Origin: JAAYCO01 sp964632015
GTDB lineage: Bacteria > Planctomycetota > Phycisphaerae > SM23-33
Length of the DNA stretch: 29,693 nucleotides
Assembly: GCA_964632015.1 (NCBI GenBank)
Contig: CAZWAT010000010.1
Coordinates: 1 to 29,693, forward strand
Reading direction: 5' to 3'
In this document: positions 1 to 7,541 of the stretch, piece after piece
Position numbering within the stretch: position 1 is the first letter of the stretch
How the letters are laid out: each line of letters starts with the position of its first letter
Position numbers and translations under genes: made by a program
The notes under the pieces: generated by a model
Seen by the model: only the letters and a program-made list of their open reading frames with translations
Database searches by the model: none
Told to the model about the DNA's origin: nothing

Positions 1-699
1 GGCGCATCGCCAAATGTTTTTATCCGCGTACTGCCATATACGATCTTCGATCTTGAGTTCCTGCGGTTTCTTGCTGCGAAAGTCTGTGCTCATCGCCTGT
101 GTCGGACAATGTCGAACACACTCCATGCAACGGTCGCACAGTTCCGGCCCGTCGTAGAGCGGCGATGGAACAAGCTGGGCATCAGTTACAATGGATATGA
201 ACCTTACGCGTGGGCCGAATTCGGGTGTAGAAGTGAGCCCGGTCCAGACCATCTCTCCGAGACCTGCGGCAACGGCAGCGTGCATATGAGAAAGATCGGG
301 GCAAAACTCGCGGGGGATTCCCGCCGCTTTTCTGTAACGCCAAATATTGGATGACGCGACGGGAATTGCCTGATGCCCGTGCTCATGCAACAGGCGAGCG
401 GTCCGGTAGGCGATTCGATCCAACAGGCTGTTCTGGTCCATCCATCCACCCGGACCGAGATCCTGGGGCGCTGGCTCACCGCCCATTTCAGTCCATGTGT
501 CGGTAATGTGAGTCGCCGCAACAACAACCGTCTTGCAGGTGGGAAGAATCGCCTCGGGACTAAGCAGAAAAGGCGCATTGGCCCAACGCGAGACAGGAGC
601 AAAACCGACGAGATCCATCCCGCTTTTCATCACCATACTTTTGATCTTCTCGGTCAAAATACGATCCACAACTTTTCCTTTCAAAGGTGACATCGCCAT
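1..699 (-). CDS. QueG-like [4Fe-4S] protein, partial (C-terminus beyond left edge)
   Basis: Reading the minus strand from an ATG at 699 gives 233 uninterrupted codons up to base 1 with no stop, so the C-terminus lies outside the window. Residues 188-198 form C-x2-C-x2-C-x3-C-P (LCDRCMECVRHCPTQAM), a ferredoxin-type [4Fe-4S] site. The preceding GLGEMVWTGL and TPEFGPRVRF stretch (about 147-167) matches a block common to epoxyqueuosine reductase (QueG)-like and corrinoid-linked Fe-S proteins. The second cluster expected in true QueG has not appeared by the cut, so the exact reaction is open: queuosine synthesis or an uncharacterised redox role. The gene begins 12 bases after the IclR stop and has no clear Shine-Dalgarno site, so it is probably co-transcribed with, or translationally coupled to, the regulator. 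An alternative in-frame ATG is at 693. The family call is fairly firm, the function is not. Confidence 0.8.
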   Translation of the reverse strand, partial: MAMSPLKGKVVDRILTEKIKSMVMKSGMDLVGFAPVSRWANAPFLLSPEAILPTCKTVVVAATHITDTWTEMGGEPAPQDLGPGGWMDQNSLLDRIAYRTARLLHEHGHQAIPVASSNIWRYRKAAGIPREFCPDLSHMHAAVAAGLGEMVWTGLTSTPEFGPRVRFISIVTDAQLVPSPLYDGPELCDRCMECVRHCPTQAMSTDFRSKKPQELKIEDRIWQYADKNIWRCA

Positions 700-711
700 C
701 AGGAGGCCAAA

Positions 712-1479
712 CTAGAGTTTGTCAGAAGTCTCCTTTGCGACTGTCTGCAATGTTTTGATGATTTTCTTCTGTTGTTCTTTTTCACACCGATAACTGGGCG
801 CAAAACATCCGATAGCGCCAATCAATGCCCCCTTGGAGTCAACAACCGGACAAGCCATGGCCGTGATCTCCGTCCTGGTGTTCTCGATTGTCTCCGATCC
901 ACGCCTGCGGATTTCCTTACGCGCTTGCTCCAACTGAGACCGAGAAGAAATATCCGCCCATTTCGCTCCCGGCCATCCGTGGCGAGCAAGCACAGCCTTC
1001 AATTGCTCATCATCGGCCAGGGCGACAAGAACCCGTCCGGTAGGAGACCGATACATATGCTCCACCTCATGGGATGCATGATCCACGCGCACTGAACGCA
1101 GGGCATCGAATGCCGCAACTCGAATACGCCTCCCCCCCGCCAGAGTGGCAAATACCACTGATTCACCCAATGCTTCACCTGTGCTGCGACAACAAGAGAC
1201 AACCACATCCATCATCCTGGGCGAACGGAGCCGGTTCAGGCTTCCGATCTGTTCCACCATCGTCCCGGCAATGTAGTGCCCCCGCTCATTCTGGTTGACG
1301 TAATTGCACACCACCATGCTCTTGAGCAGGTTGTGCGCGGAGTTCGCAGGCATGGCCATTCTTCGGGCAATCTCCGAAAGAGAAACCCCGTCACATGCAG
1401 GATCCTCAAATATCAACATATCGAGAATCTCCAGGGCCTTCTGCACAGATCTAACTGGTACTGCGTTTCTTTTTTCCAT
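712..1479 (-). CDS. IclR-family transcriptional regulator
   Basis: This 255-residue protein has the two-domain IclR layout. The N-terminal winged helix-turn-helix (about residues 8-70) includes VPVRSVQKALEILDML and the recognition-helix region LSEIARRMAMPANSAHNLL. The C-terminal effector-binding domain (about 80-250) contains HMYRSPTGRVLVA and ITAMACPVVDSKGALIGAIG, typical of the family. IclR proteins bind small carboxylates or aromatics and usually repress a neighbouring operon and themselves. I chose the ATG at 1479 because the protein then begins just before the conserved SVQKALEIL segment; the frame stays open to an ATG at 1563 but the extra 28 residues look non-domain. The first likely target is the Fe-S gene immediately downstream. 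The divergent polysaccharide operon is a second candidate. The ligand cannot be read from the sequence. Confidence 0.9.
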   Translation of the reverse strand: MEKRNAVPVRSVQKALEILDMLIFEDPACDGVSLSEIARRMAMPANSAHNLLKSMVVCNYVNQNERGHYIAGTMVEQIGSLNRLRSPRMMDVVVSCCRSTGEALGESVVFATLAGGRRIRVAAFDALRSVRVDHASHEVEHMYRSPTGRVLVALADDEQLKAVLARHGWPGAKWADISSRSQLEQARKEIRRRGSETIENTRTEITAMACPVVDSKGALIGAIGCFAPSYRCEKEQQKKIIKTLQTVAKETSDKL

Positions 1480-1488
1480 AATATGGAA
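1474..1488. promoter_or_regulatory. Perfect palindrome over the iclR start codon, probable operator
   Basis: TTCCATA-A-TATGGAA is a perfect 7+7 inverted repeat with a 1-base centre, and it contains the start codon of the IclR gene (1477-1479). IclR-family proteins bind palindromes of this length and base type (E. coli IclR sites are TGGAAAT-like half-sites). It lies roughly 15-30 bases downstream of the predicted transcription start, which fits roadblock-type autorepression. The palindrome is seen directly. Its use as an operator is inferred. Confidence 0.6.
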
Positions 1489-1510
1489 CCTATTTCTTAT
1501 ATCTGGAAGC

Positions 1511-1538
1511 ATTGTATCATGACTTATCAGCAGGGCAA
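1511..1538 (-). promoter_or_regulatory. Predicted sigma-70 type promoter for iclR
   Basis: On the minus strand TTGCCC (1533-1538) is followed after 16 bases by TACAAT (1511-1516), five of six matches to the -10 consensus. Transcription would begin near 1504, about 25 bases before the ATG at 1479. No other good hexamer pair is visible between the two divergent genes in this orientation. Confidence 0.5.
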
Positions 1539-1591
1539 GAGTTTTTTTGCTTATAACCATCAATCTTTAACATATCGGATAAGGTTTATTC

Positions 1592-1620
1592 TTGCCCTTG
1601 TCCCGAAGCGATGTAACAAT
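1592..1620 (+). promoter_or_regulatory. Candidate promoter for the polysaccharide operon
   Basis: On the plus strand TTGCCC (1592-1597) is followed after 17 bases by AACAAT (1615-1620), a moderate -10 match. The pair resembles the divergent iclR promoter (same TTGCCCT box, same ACAATG at the other end). Transcription would start near 1627 and leave a leader of about 45 bases before the GTG at 1671. The call rests on pattern only. Confidence 0.35.
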
Positions 1621-1670
1621 GGAAATTCAATGAAGTTGGGTGTCAGTTCGAGCCGAAAAGGTAATGTATC

Positions 1671-2495
1671 GTGTCCTGGAGGTTTGACGCACTGATCAGG
1701 CAGCGAACATCCTTGGAGCAGATCCAGGGAATGGTATTTCTGTGCATCCTGTTGTTCATGTCGGGATGCAACGAGAGCCTTTCCCCGATTGGGCAGCATT
1801 CGTTACAGGCCGGGCGGGAGGCTTATCTGACCGGCAATTATCTACTTGCGCAGTCATGCATGAACGACGTGCTGCAGGAAGGTTTGCGCACCTTTGCCTC
1901 TGCTGAGGCGCTGTATTACAGAGGAAGATCGCGGGTCGCCCTTGGTGATATTCGGGGTGCGTGGGCCGATCTGGAAAAGGCAGCGACGATCTCCAGGGAC
2001 AGGTTGCTCTTGGGCGGATGCGCTGTGGCAATGGGCGATCTGGCATATAATCAGGGTGCTTTTGAGGACGCATTGCGTTATTATGATCTGGCGATGGCGA
2101 ATCTTCCCCCGGATCAGACGCCTGCGGATCACGCAGCCCTGATGCTGGCGAAGCTGCTTCAACGCGACGGACAATGGGAACGCGCCGATGCGGTGCTTGA
2201 TAGCCTGGTGTTTCATTTTCCGCAAACCCCCCAGGCTCATGAAGCATCTCGCATCATACGGGCCAGATTGTGGACAATATGTGCCGGTGCATATGATAGC
2301 AGGAATCAGGCCCAGGCAATTGCCAGGCAGTTGATAAAGAAGGATCTACCGGCAAGGATCAATGAAATCCCGCTGCAAGACGGGGTGGTTCTTGCAGTTG
2401 AGGTTGGTTCATACAACGCATACGAAGAGGCCCTTGAGGCTCTGGCGGAAACTAAGCAGCACTTCAACCGCGCAGTGGTGATGGAGAGCCGATGA
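1671..2495 (+). CDS. TPR-containing lipoprotein heading the polysaccharide operon
   Basis: 274 residues from a GTG preceded by AAAAGG nine bases upstream. The N-terminus carries several arginines, then a hydrophobic run and the lipobox LFMSGC (cysteine near residue 33), so it should be a lipid-anchored envelope protein. A later ATG at 1731 would leave a signal peptide with no positive charge, which is why I prefer the GTG. The body (about 45-200) is helical and TPR-like (GREAYLTGNYLLAQS, EALYYRGRSRVALGDIRGA, GDLAYNQGAFEDALRYYD). The last 35 residues (AVEVGSYNAYEEALEAL) look like part of a SPOR domain, but this is tentative. Its stop overlaps the next start as ATGA, tying it to the Wza-like gene. 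A role as an accessory or outer-membrane assembly lipoprotein for export is inferred. Confidence 0.7.
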   Translation: MSWRFDALIRQRTSLEQIQGMVFLCILLFMSGCNESLSPIGQHSLQAGREAYLTGNYLLAQSCMNDVLQEGLRTFASAEALYYRGRSRVALGDIRGAWADLEKAATISRDRLLLGGCAVAMGDLAYNQGAFEDALRYYDLAMANLPPDQTPADHAALMLAKLLQRDGQWERADAVLDSLVFHFPQTPQAHEASRIIRARLWTICAGAYDSRNQAQAIARQLIKKDLPARINEIPLQDGVVLAVEVGSYNAYEEALEALAETKQHFNRAVVMESR

Positions 2496-3622
2496 TGAAA
2501 ACGCTGACGCTAGTGCTTTGTTGTGTTTGTTCCTGGACGTTGTTGACAGGTTGCGAGGCGCCCCCCGATCCTGAGCCTCAGATACCACAGGATTTTCTTC
2601 AATCCGACTGGCAGCCCCAGGAGGTCCCCGTCGCTCGGGTTGTAAGGCGCGAGTACCGCGTCAGACCCGGCGACTTCCTTGAAATTATCTATCACGTCCG
2701 CCACCGCATGGAGCCCGAGGCGTACCGCATCAAGATACAAGATGTCATCGTCGTGCGGTTCCCGTTCAACCCTGCCCTTACGCAGGAGGCCGCGGTACAG
2801 TCGGATGGAACTCTCAGACTCGATCTCATTGGTTCGGTCATGGTGTATGATCGAACCATCGAGGAGGTTCAGCGAGAAGTTCAGGAGCGCTACAGCACGT
2901 TTCTCAAAGATCCTGAGCTGACAGTGAGCTTCAGGCAATCCAACGTGAACATCACCGAGTTGCGAGAAGCAATTCGCACCGCCCCCCGCGGCCAGAGCCG
3001 GTTGGTTCCCGTCGCGCCGGACGGACGAATATCCCTGCCGTTCATTCTCGATGTGTCCGCCGCGGGCAAAACTGTCGGCGAACTGCACCGCGCCCTCAAC
3101 AGCGCGTACCAGGCGGTGGGACTGCCCGAGCTTGAAGTTACCGTAAACCTTCAGACAATCGAGCCGTTGCGGGTGTATGTCCTGGGCGAGGTGAGAAATC
3201 CTGGCGTGGTGCTTGACCAGGTGCGCGTGGGCACGACCGCCGGACAGCAGGAAATGACCTTGCTTCAGGCAATTGCCCAGGCGGGAGGATATCTCAATGC
3301 CCGCGCCGAACTCAGCCAGGTCGTTCTCGTTCGTCGTCGCAACCTGCCCACTCCTCAGGCGGCCGTGGTCAATGTCTATCAGATGCTTCACAACCGCACA
3401 AAGAAGTTCGGCCAAAGCGTGAAAGTGGACGCCCTGCCTTACAGGCATGACATATATCTTGAGGATGGCGACATCATCTACGTGCCATCGACAGAAATTG
3501 CCCGCCGTGCGGATTTCATCGAACTTGTGTGGGTAAGAGGTATCCGAGCCGTCATGGGAACTACCACCAGCATCAACTACACTGCCGGCGACTCGGTTGA
3601 TTGGCTTGGACCTACGCCTTAA
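2492..3622 (+). CDS. Polysaccharide export lipoprotein, Wza/OPX-like
   Basis: 376 residues with an N-terminal signal peptide and lipobox LLTGC (Cys21), so it is predicted to be a lipidated periplasmic/outer-membrane translocon subunit. The Poly_export domain (about 55-150) begins with YRVRPGDFLEI and includes the typical DGTLRLDLIG strand and TIEEVQREVQERY helix. A second PES-like half follows (about 165-220; PDGRISLPFILD, GKTVGELHRAL, LPELEVTVNL), and then an SLBB domain beginning LRVYVLGEVRNPG (about 225-330) with LLQAIAQAGGYL. The ending (DGDIIYVPSTEIAR) is the usual SLBB close, followed by a short tail. OPX proteins form the export channel with a Wzz/PCP partner, which is the next gene. 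The start overlaps the upstream stop by 4 bases; a second ATG at 2495 is an alternative. Confidence 0.9.
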   Translation: MMKTLTLVLCCVCSWTLLTGCEAPPDPEPQIPQDFLQSDWQPQEVPVARVVRREYRVRPGDFLEIIYHVRHRMEPEAYRIKIQDVIVVRFPFNPALTQEAAVQSDGTLRLDLIGSVMVYDRTIEEVQREVQERYSTFLKDPELTVSFRQSNVNITELREAIRTAPRGQSRLVPVAPDGRISLPFILDVSAAGKTVGELHRALNSAYQAVGLPELEVTVNLQTIEPLRVYVLGEVRNPGVVLDQVRVGTTAGQQEMTLLQAIAQAGGYLNARAELSQVVLVRRRNLPTPQAAVVNVYQMLHNRTKKFGQSVKVDALPYRHDIYLEDGDIIYVPSTEIARRADFIELVWVRGIRAVMGTTTSINYTAGDSVDWLGPTP

Positions 3623-3665
3623 GGTTTCGCAGAGTTAACGAAAACACCAACTTTCGAGGTGAAGC

Positions 3666-5198
3666 ATGCCGGATGGCTATACCAGTCGAACGTTACGCGA
3701 AATAATGCGAGTGCTCTGGGGACGTTTCCCTGGAATCCTGCTGATACTGGCGGTGACTGTCGCCGCGGTGATAGTGGCGACAATCTTCGCGCCGCGGTGG
3801 TACCGCAGCGAGGCCCAAGTTGTCGCCAAACACTCGTTGATCGGCAACTCTATGGAGCAGGTCGCCACAGCAAAGGACGATGTCGCGCTGTTCGTCGTCA
3901 CCCAGCGAGAGATGATTCTCAGCGATATCGTGCTTGTCTCGGCCCTGATGCGCATGGAGGACCCCGACTCGGCCAATCTCACCGCCGACCAGTGGTACAC
4001 CAATGAAGAGATTTCCGAATTCGCCAGCAGGAACAGCCGATACATCCGCAAGGTCAAGCAGCGAGTCAACGTCGTCACCCCTGGCGGGACCGAAGTGAGC
4101 GCATCGCAGACCTATCGCATTCGCGTTGACTGGCCTGAAGAACCCGAGATCGCAAACGATCTTGGCGTTGACCCACGTGAACTGGCTGCAAAACGGGCCA
4201 GACTGCTTGCCCAATACATGCTCGATGCCTACCAGAACAGGTACAAGCAACTCGAAAAGCAGCGAATCACCATGGCCGCCAACCTGCTGAGCGAACAATC
4301 GCTGGAAAGGGCCACAAGAGATCTCAATAAGGCAGAGGACAATCTCAGCAAGTTCATAGAGACTGACCTTCGTGGCGACCTGCGAGTAGTGAACAGCATG
4401 GCTGGCAAGGGTAGCGGTGGGGAACAAGGCGCGAGCTTCCTGGCAACAAAGTTCCAGGGTCAGTTCATGGAAACAGAAGCAAAGCTTGCCGGACTCAAAA
4501 CAACACTGGAGCAACTGAAGGAACAACTCAAGAAGAAGCCTCAGGATATCGTGGTCGGCGATTCCCTCACAGCCTCTAATCCTGCATTGCGAGTTCTTCA
4601 GGATCGCATCGTCGATCTGAAGCTGACATACAACTCGCTTGTGCCTCGCTACACCCCGGATTATCAGGAACTGGCGCACACACGTGAGGAATTGAACATC
4701 GCCCAGCAGGACCTGTATGACGAGCTGTCCCGCCAGGCCGTCAGGCTTGAGATGGAGATAGGCGAAATTTCCGCCAGTCATGAAAACCTGAAGGAATCGA
4801 TGGACTCCGAAATCGCCCGCGTTGAAACGCTTGCGGGCAAGACAGCCATCTACGAGCGGCTTCAGCGGGATGTTGACGCCGCCCGAAAACGCTATGACCT
4901 TCAGATGGAGCGAGTACTGCAGGCTGAAGAAGCCAAGCTGTTGGCGCAGAACCCGATCATTGTGCAGGTGCTTAATCCGCCCACGTTGCCCAATCCACAA
5001 GACCCCCGCAAACCGGTCTGGCTGATCAATATTCTGCTGGGCCTGCTGGCGGGTGTGATTATGTCGCTGGTGTATGCGTTCCTGGCAGAATTCTACGATC
5101 ATTCAATAAAGAGCGTTGACGAAGTCGAGAAATACCTCGACACGCCGGTGCTGGGCTCGGTTCCCATGCTTCGGCGACGCATCATAAACGCCGGCTGA
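3666..5198 (+). CDS. Chain-length determinant / PCP protein, Wzz-GumC type
   Basis: 510 residues with the PCP topology: a transmembrane helix at about 21-42, a long periplasmic part rich in coiled coil (about 190-430, heptad-like RATRDLNKAEDNLSKF, REELNIAQQDLYDEL), and a second membrane helix at about 451-475 preceded by the proline-rich NPPTLPNPQDPRKP. This is the usual signature of Wzz/GumC. It sets chain length and spans the periplasm to meet the OPX channel encoded just upstream. The C-terminal cytoplasmic tail (about 476-510; SVDEVEKYLDTPVLGSVP) is the part that normally contacts a BY-kinase, and here the kinase-like domain is a separate gene directly after. A clear GAGGTGA Shine-Dalgarno site precedes the ATG. 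Confidence 0.92.
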   Translation: MPDGYTSRTLREIMRVLWGRFPGILLILAVTVAAVIVATIFAPRWYRSEAQVVAKHSLIGNSMEQVATAKDDVALFVVTQREMILSDIVLVSALMRMEDPDSANLTADQWYTNEEISEFASRNSRYIRKVKQRVNVVTPGGTEVSASQTYRIRVDWPEEPEIANDLGVDPRELAAKRARLLAQYMLDAYQNRYKQLEKQRITMAANLLSEQSLERATRDLNKAEDNLSKFIETDLRGDLRVVNSMAGKGSGGEQGASFLATKFQGQFMETEAKLAGLKTTLEQLKEQLKKKPQDIVVGDSLTASNPALRVLQDRIVDLKLTYNSLVPRYTPDYQELAHTREELNIAQQDLYDELSRQAVRLEMEIGEISASHENLKESMDSEIARVETLAGKTAIYERLQRDVDAARKRYDLQMERVLQAEEAKLLAQNPIIVQVLNPPTLPNPQDPRKPVWLINILLGLLAGVIMSLVYAFLAEFYDHSIKSVDEVEKYLDTPVLGSVPMLRRRIINAG

Positions 5199-5206
5199 GG
5201 TGAAGC

Positions 5207-5890
5207 ATGACCCAACTGGAATCGGAAATCATTCAATCGCAGACGACATCCACAAAGAGCCCCCTGAGCCCCAAGGTGCGGGAGTACTTTCATAACGCGT
5301 GGGCGTCGATCTTCTGTTCTGGCCGACCCGTCGGAAAGCACCTGATGATATGCTCGGCAAACAGGAAGGAAGGTTCGACCACGCTGGCTGCCGGCGTTGC
5401 GCTGGCGGGTTGCCAGACCGCCGCCTCGCCCCGAGTGGCGTTGGTCGACATGAACTTTCGCTTTCCAGCGGTGCATAAGCTTCTGGGGCTCAAACAATCC
5501 CCTGGAATCGCAGAGATCATATCGGGTGAAGCCCGGCAGGATGATGCTGTCAAGAAGATCGGTAACCTTCACGTGTTTACGTCGGGAAGTCTTGGCGCAG
5601 GCTCACTTGACCTGTTGCAGGAGCAGAACCTTTCCCAGGTCATTTTGGAGCTTTCAGGGCAGTACGACCACGTGATTTATGATGTCGCCGCCGTGAACGA
5701 CTATCCTGACGCGCAGGTTCTGGCGTGCGCACTCAATGACGCTGTGCTGGTGGTGCGATCGAACCGGACACCGCGTGAAGCGGTCGCCCAGGCCAAAAAA
5801 CGGATTGAACTTGGCGGCGGCAAGCTCGCGGGCGTGCTTCTTAACATGCGAACCTTCCCCATCCCGAGATTCCTGTACCGCATGGTGTAG
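5207..5890 (+). CDS. CpsD/CapB-like P-loop protein with degenerate Walker A
   Basis: 227 residues in the BY-kinase (CpsD/CapB/Wzc C-domain) fold, normally a cytoplasmic partner of Wzz that autophosphorylates on a tyrosine tail. The P-loop position (about 50-63) reads SANRKEGSTTLA where active members have GEGKS/T, so the invariant Walker A lysine is replaced by serine. The Walker A' region is kept (RVALVDMNFRFP, D81), as is a Walker B-like IYDVAAVND. The protein ends RFLYRMV with a single tyrosine instead of a tyrosine cluster. It starts 8 bases after the Wzz-like stop with the same GAGGTGAAGC-ATG leader. It may be a pseudokinase that binds the Wzz tail as a structural or regulatory partner; weak ATPase activity cannot be excluded. 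Confidence 0.85.
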   Translation: MTQLESEIIQSQTTSTKSPLSPKVREYFHNAWASIFCSGRPVGKHLMICSANRKEGSTTLAAGVALAGCQTAASPRVALVDMNFRFPAVHKLLGLKQSPGIAEIISGEARQDDAVKKIGNLHVFTSGSLGAGSLDLLQEQNLSQVILELSGQYDHVIYDVAAVNDYPDAQVLACALNDAVLVVRSNRTPREAVAQAKKRIELGGGKLAGVLLNMRTFPIPRFLYRMV

Positions 5891-5954
5891 AAGACAGACC
5901 GGAACGCGCCTCTAAAAACGCGCCCCTGGTCGCCACCCCGATGCACAAAGGGAC

Positions 5955-7541
5955 ATGATTGGAGTTGCAGGTACTGACCTGCGTGGAAGAGGATGGATGC
6001 TCGAAAGAACTCAGCAAAATGCTAGCTCGCTGGGGTTGTGGGCGGCAATTGCGACGTCCGCAGTCGCCGGGGTTGTATCGATCGCTAACCCCTTGTGGAT
6101 GCCCTACACGTTCGTTGCACTAGGGATAGCTGCCCTCGCGATCTTTCTGGTTGTGCGATGCGACATAACCGTCTGGTTCTGGACGTGGGTACTTTCATAT
6201 GGGCTTCTGGACAGGCAGTTTCTGCACATCCAGTTGACCGGTTTGCCAAATCTGACAATTCCCAGGCTGATCGCCCTTGGAGCAATAGTGGCCTTTGGCG
6301 CATATTTCATCACGCACAGGCGGATGGTCCGGCTGTCGTCGCCTCTGCACTGGACTATTATCGCGTTTCTGGTGTACATCGCCATAAACGCCAGCTTGGC
6401 CGGGTGGACCGCCGCTAACGAAGTGGGTAGAACTTGGCCTTACTATCGCTTCCTCGAACCACTTCTGTTGCCTGTCATTCTGTATTTCCTGTTGCTGGCG
6501 AGCATGCGAAACGAGAAACACATACTCGCCGCCCTTATTCCACTGGTGATATACGGGTGGTACGCGCTGTACATTGGCTATCTTCAGTACGCCGCAATAA
6601 GGGGATGGGAAGGTGCCCGAGCCTTCATCTGGCCCGATTACATCAACATACCTCAATGGGGCTCGCACTACGGTATTCACTTCGACCGTGCCCGTGGCGC
6701 ATATGCCATGAGCAATCCACAGGCGGTGCTTCTGATTCAGTTGCTCTTCATTGATCTGTTCCTCCTTCGTCGCGTGCGCGGGCCAATGAAGGTGATAATA
6801 GTTGCTCAGGCGATTCTGATCCCACCCGCGGTATTCTTCACAGGCCTGCGCAGCGCGTATGTCGCATTGCTCTGTTGCCTGGCCGTGTGGTTCGTGTGGG
6901 CGGGCAGAAAGAGGCTTGGCACGGTGAAAATGGCTATGGTGGCACTGGTGCTTGTCATTGGCGCCGCCGTCATGTGGGAGAACCTTCTTCAGCGCGATCG
7001 TGCCAGGGGAGGACTGGCCCAGGTCAGGGAAACCGAAGCCAGAATCATCCTTGCCAAACAGGCACTCGAGATCGCTCGGGAGCGCCCGCTTACTGGTGTG
7101 GGGTTCGGGCATTTTCTGGATTACCAGCTTGCCCTCAATCGGGATCCCGGCAACCCAGAGGCGAACGTGTTCAACGTGCTCACGCAGCACAACCTGTTTT
7201 TGGCTATCTGGTCCGAAACGGGCATCATAGGCCTGTTTCTTATAGTGACCATCTTTGTGTTGCTGTTTCGACAAAGCCTTCAGCTCTATCGGCGTCTGCC
7301 AACCATTAATGGCGGGTGGGTGTCGCGAGATCTCGTCATCGTCTGCTGGATTGCCATGCTCAATTATCTGATCAACGCCATGTTTGTCGACCCGCTGTGG
7401 GACCCCGCGACCAATGCCCTGTTCTGGGGCTTCATGGCGCTTATCGTGGGGTACAACAGACTTACCGCGCCGGCTGAGCTTGATCTGGTTGCGAGCATTC
7501 CCGCGCAGGAGCCATCATGTCGTTTGTCCGGCGCCTGCTGA
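5955..7541 (+). CDS. O-antigen polymerase/ligase family membrane protein (Wzy/WaaL-like)
   Basis: 528 residues with around ten or more predicted membrane segments over most of the length. A periplasmic loop (about 340-410) carries the Wzy_C pattern: RIILAKQALEIARERPLTG followed by GVGFGHF and then TQHNLFLAIWSETGIIGL, that is the conserved G-x-G-x-G/F, HN and E-x-G elements. Such proteins polymerise lipid-linked repeat units or ligate polysaccharide to an acceptor at the periplasmic face. Beside a flippase and a Wzz, polymerase is the more likely role. The start is uncertain: ATG 5955 has AAGGG too close, while ATG 5997 has AGAGG four bases upstream and would begin just before the first membrane helix. 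The C-terminus overlaps the flippase start by 25 bases. Confidence 0.87.
   Translation: MIGVAGTDLRGRGWMLERTQQNASSLGLWAAIATSAVAGVVSIANPLWMPYTFVALGIAALAIFLVVRCDITVWFWTWVLSYGLLDRQFLHIQLTGLPNLTIPRLIALGAIVAFGAYFITHRRMVRLSSPLHWTIIAFLVYIAINASLAGWTAANEVGRTWPYYRFLEPLLLPVILYFLLLASMRNEKHILAALIPLVIYGWYALYIGYLQYAAIRGWEGARAFIWPDYINIPQWGSHYGIHFDRARGAYAMSNPQAVLLIQLLFIDLFLLRRVRGPMKVIIVAQAILIPPAVFFTGLRSAYVALLCCLAVWFVWAGRKRLGTVKMAMVALVLVIGAAVMWENLLQRDRARGGLAQVRETEARIILAKQALEIARERPLTGVGFGHFLDYQLALNRDPGNPEANVFNVLTQHNLFLAIWSETGIIGLFLIVTIFVLLFRQSLQLYRRLPTINGGWVSRDLVIVCWIAMLNYLINAMFVDPLWDPATNALFWGFMALIVGYNRLTAPAELDLVASIPAQEPSCRLSGAC

Noticed and set aside
204..602. 132-codon minus-strand open frame near the left end
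   Set aside because: Arg/Pro-rich with no motif; the partial Fe-S gene in a different minus-strand frame covers the same bases and is well supported.
3693..5102. Long open frame on the minus strand opposite the Wzz-like gene (469 codons)
   Set aside because: It is antisense to a clear family member, its translation is low-complexity and matches no family, and it arises from codon bias of the real gene.
3656..5212. Repeated GAGGTGAAGCATG leader at two genes (about 3656 and 5200)
   Set aside because: Thirteen bases shared around Shine-Dalgarno sites is best explained as similar ribosome sites, not a mobile or regulatory repeat.
5891..5954. ACGCGCC direct repeat and GC-rich gap before the polymerase gene
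   Set aside because: Two 7-base copies without a stem-loop or promoter hexamers; no function supported.
6195..7274. Long minus-strand open frame (359 codons) opposite the polymerase/ligase gene
   Set aside because: It lies antisense to a protein with convincing Wzy_C motifs and has no recognisable features.
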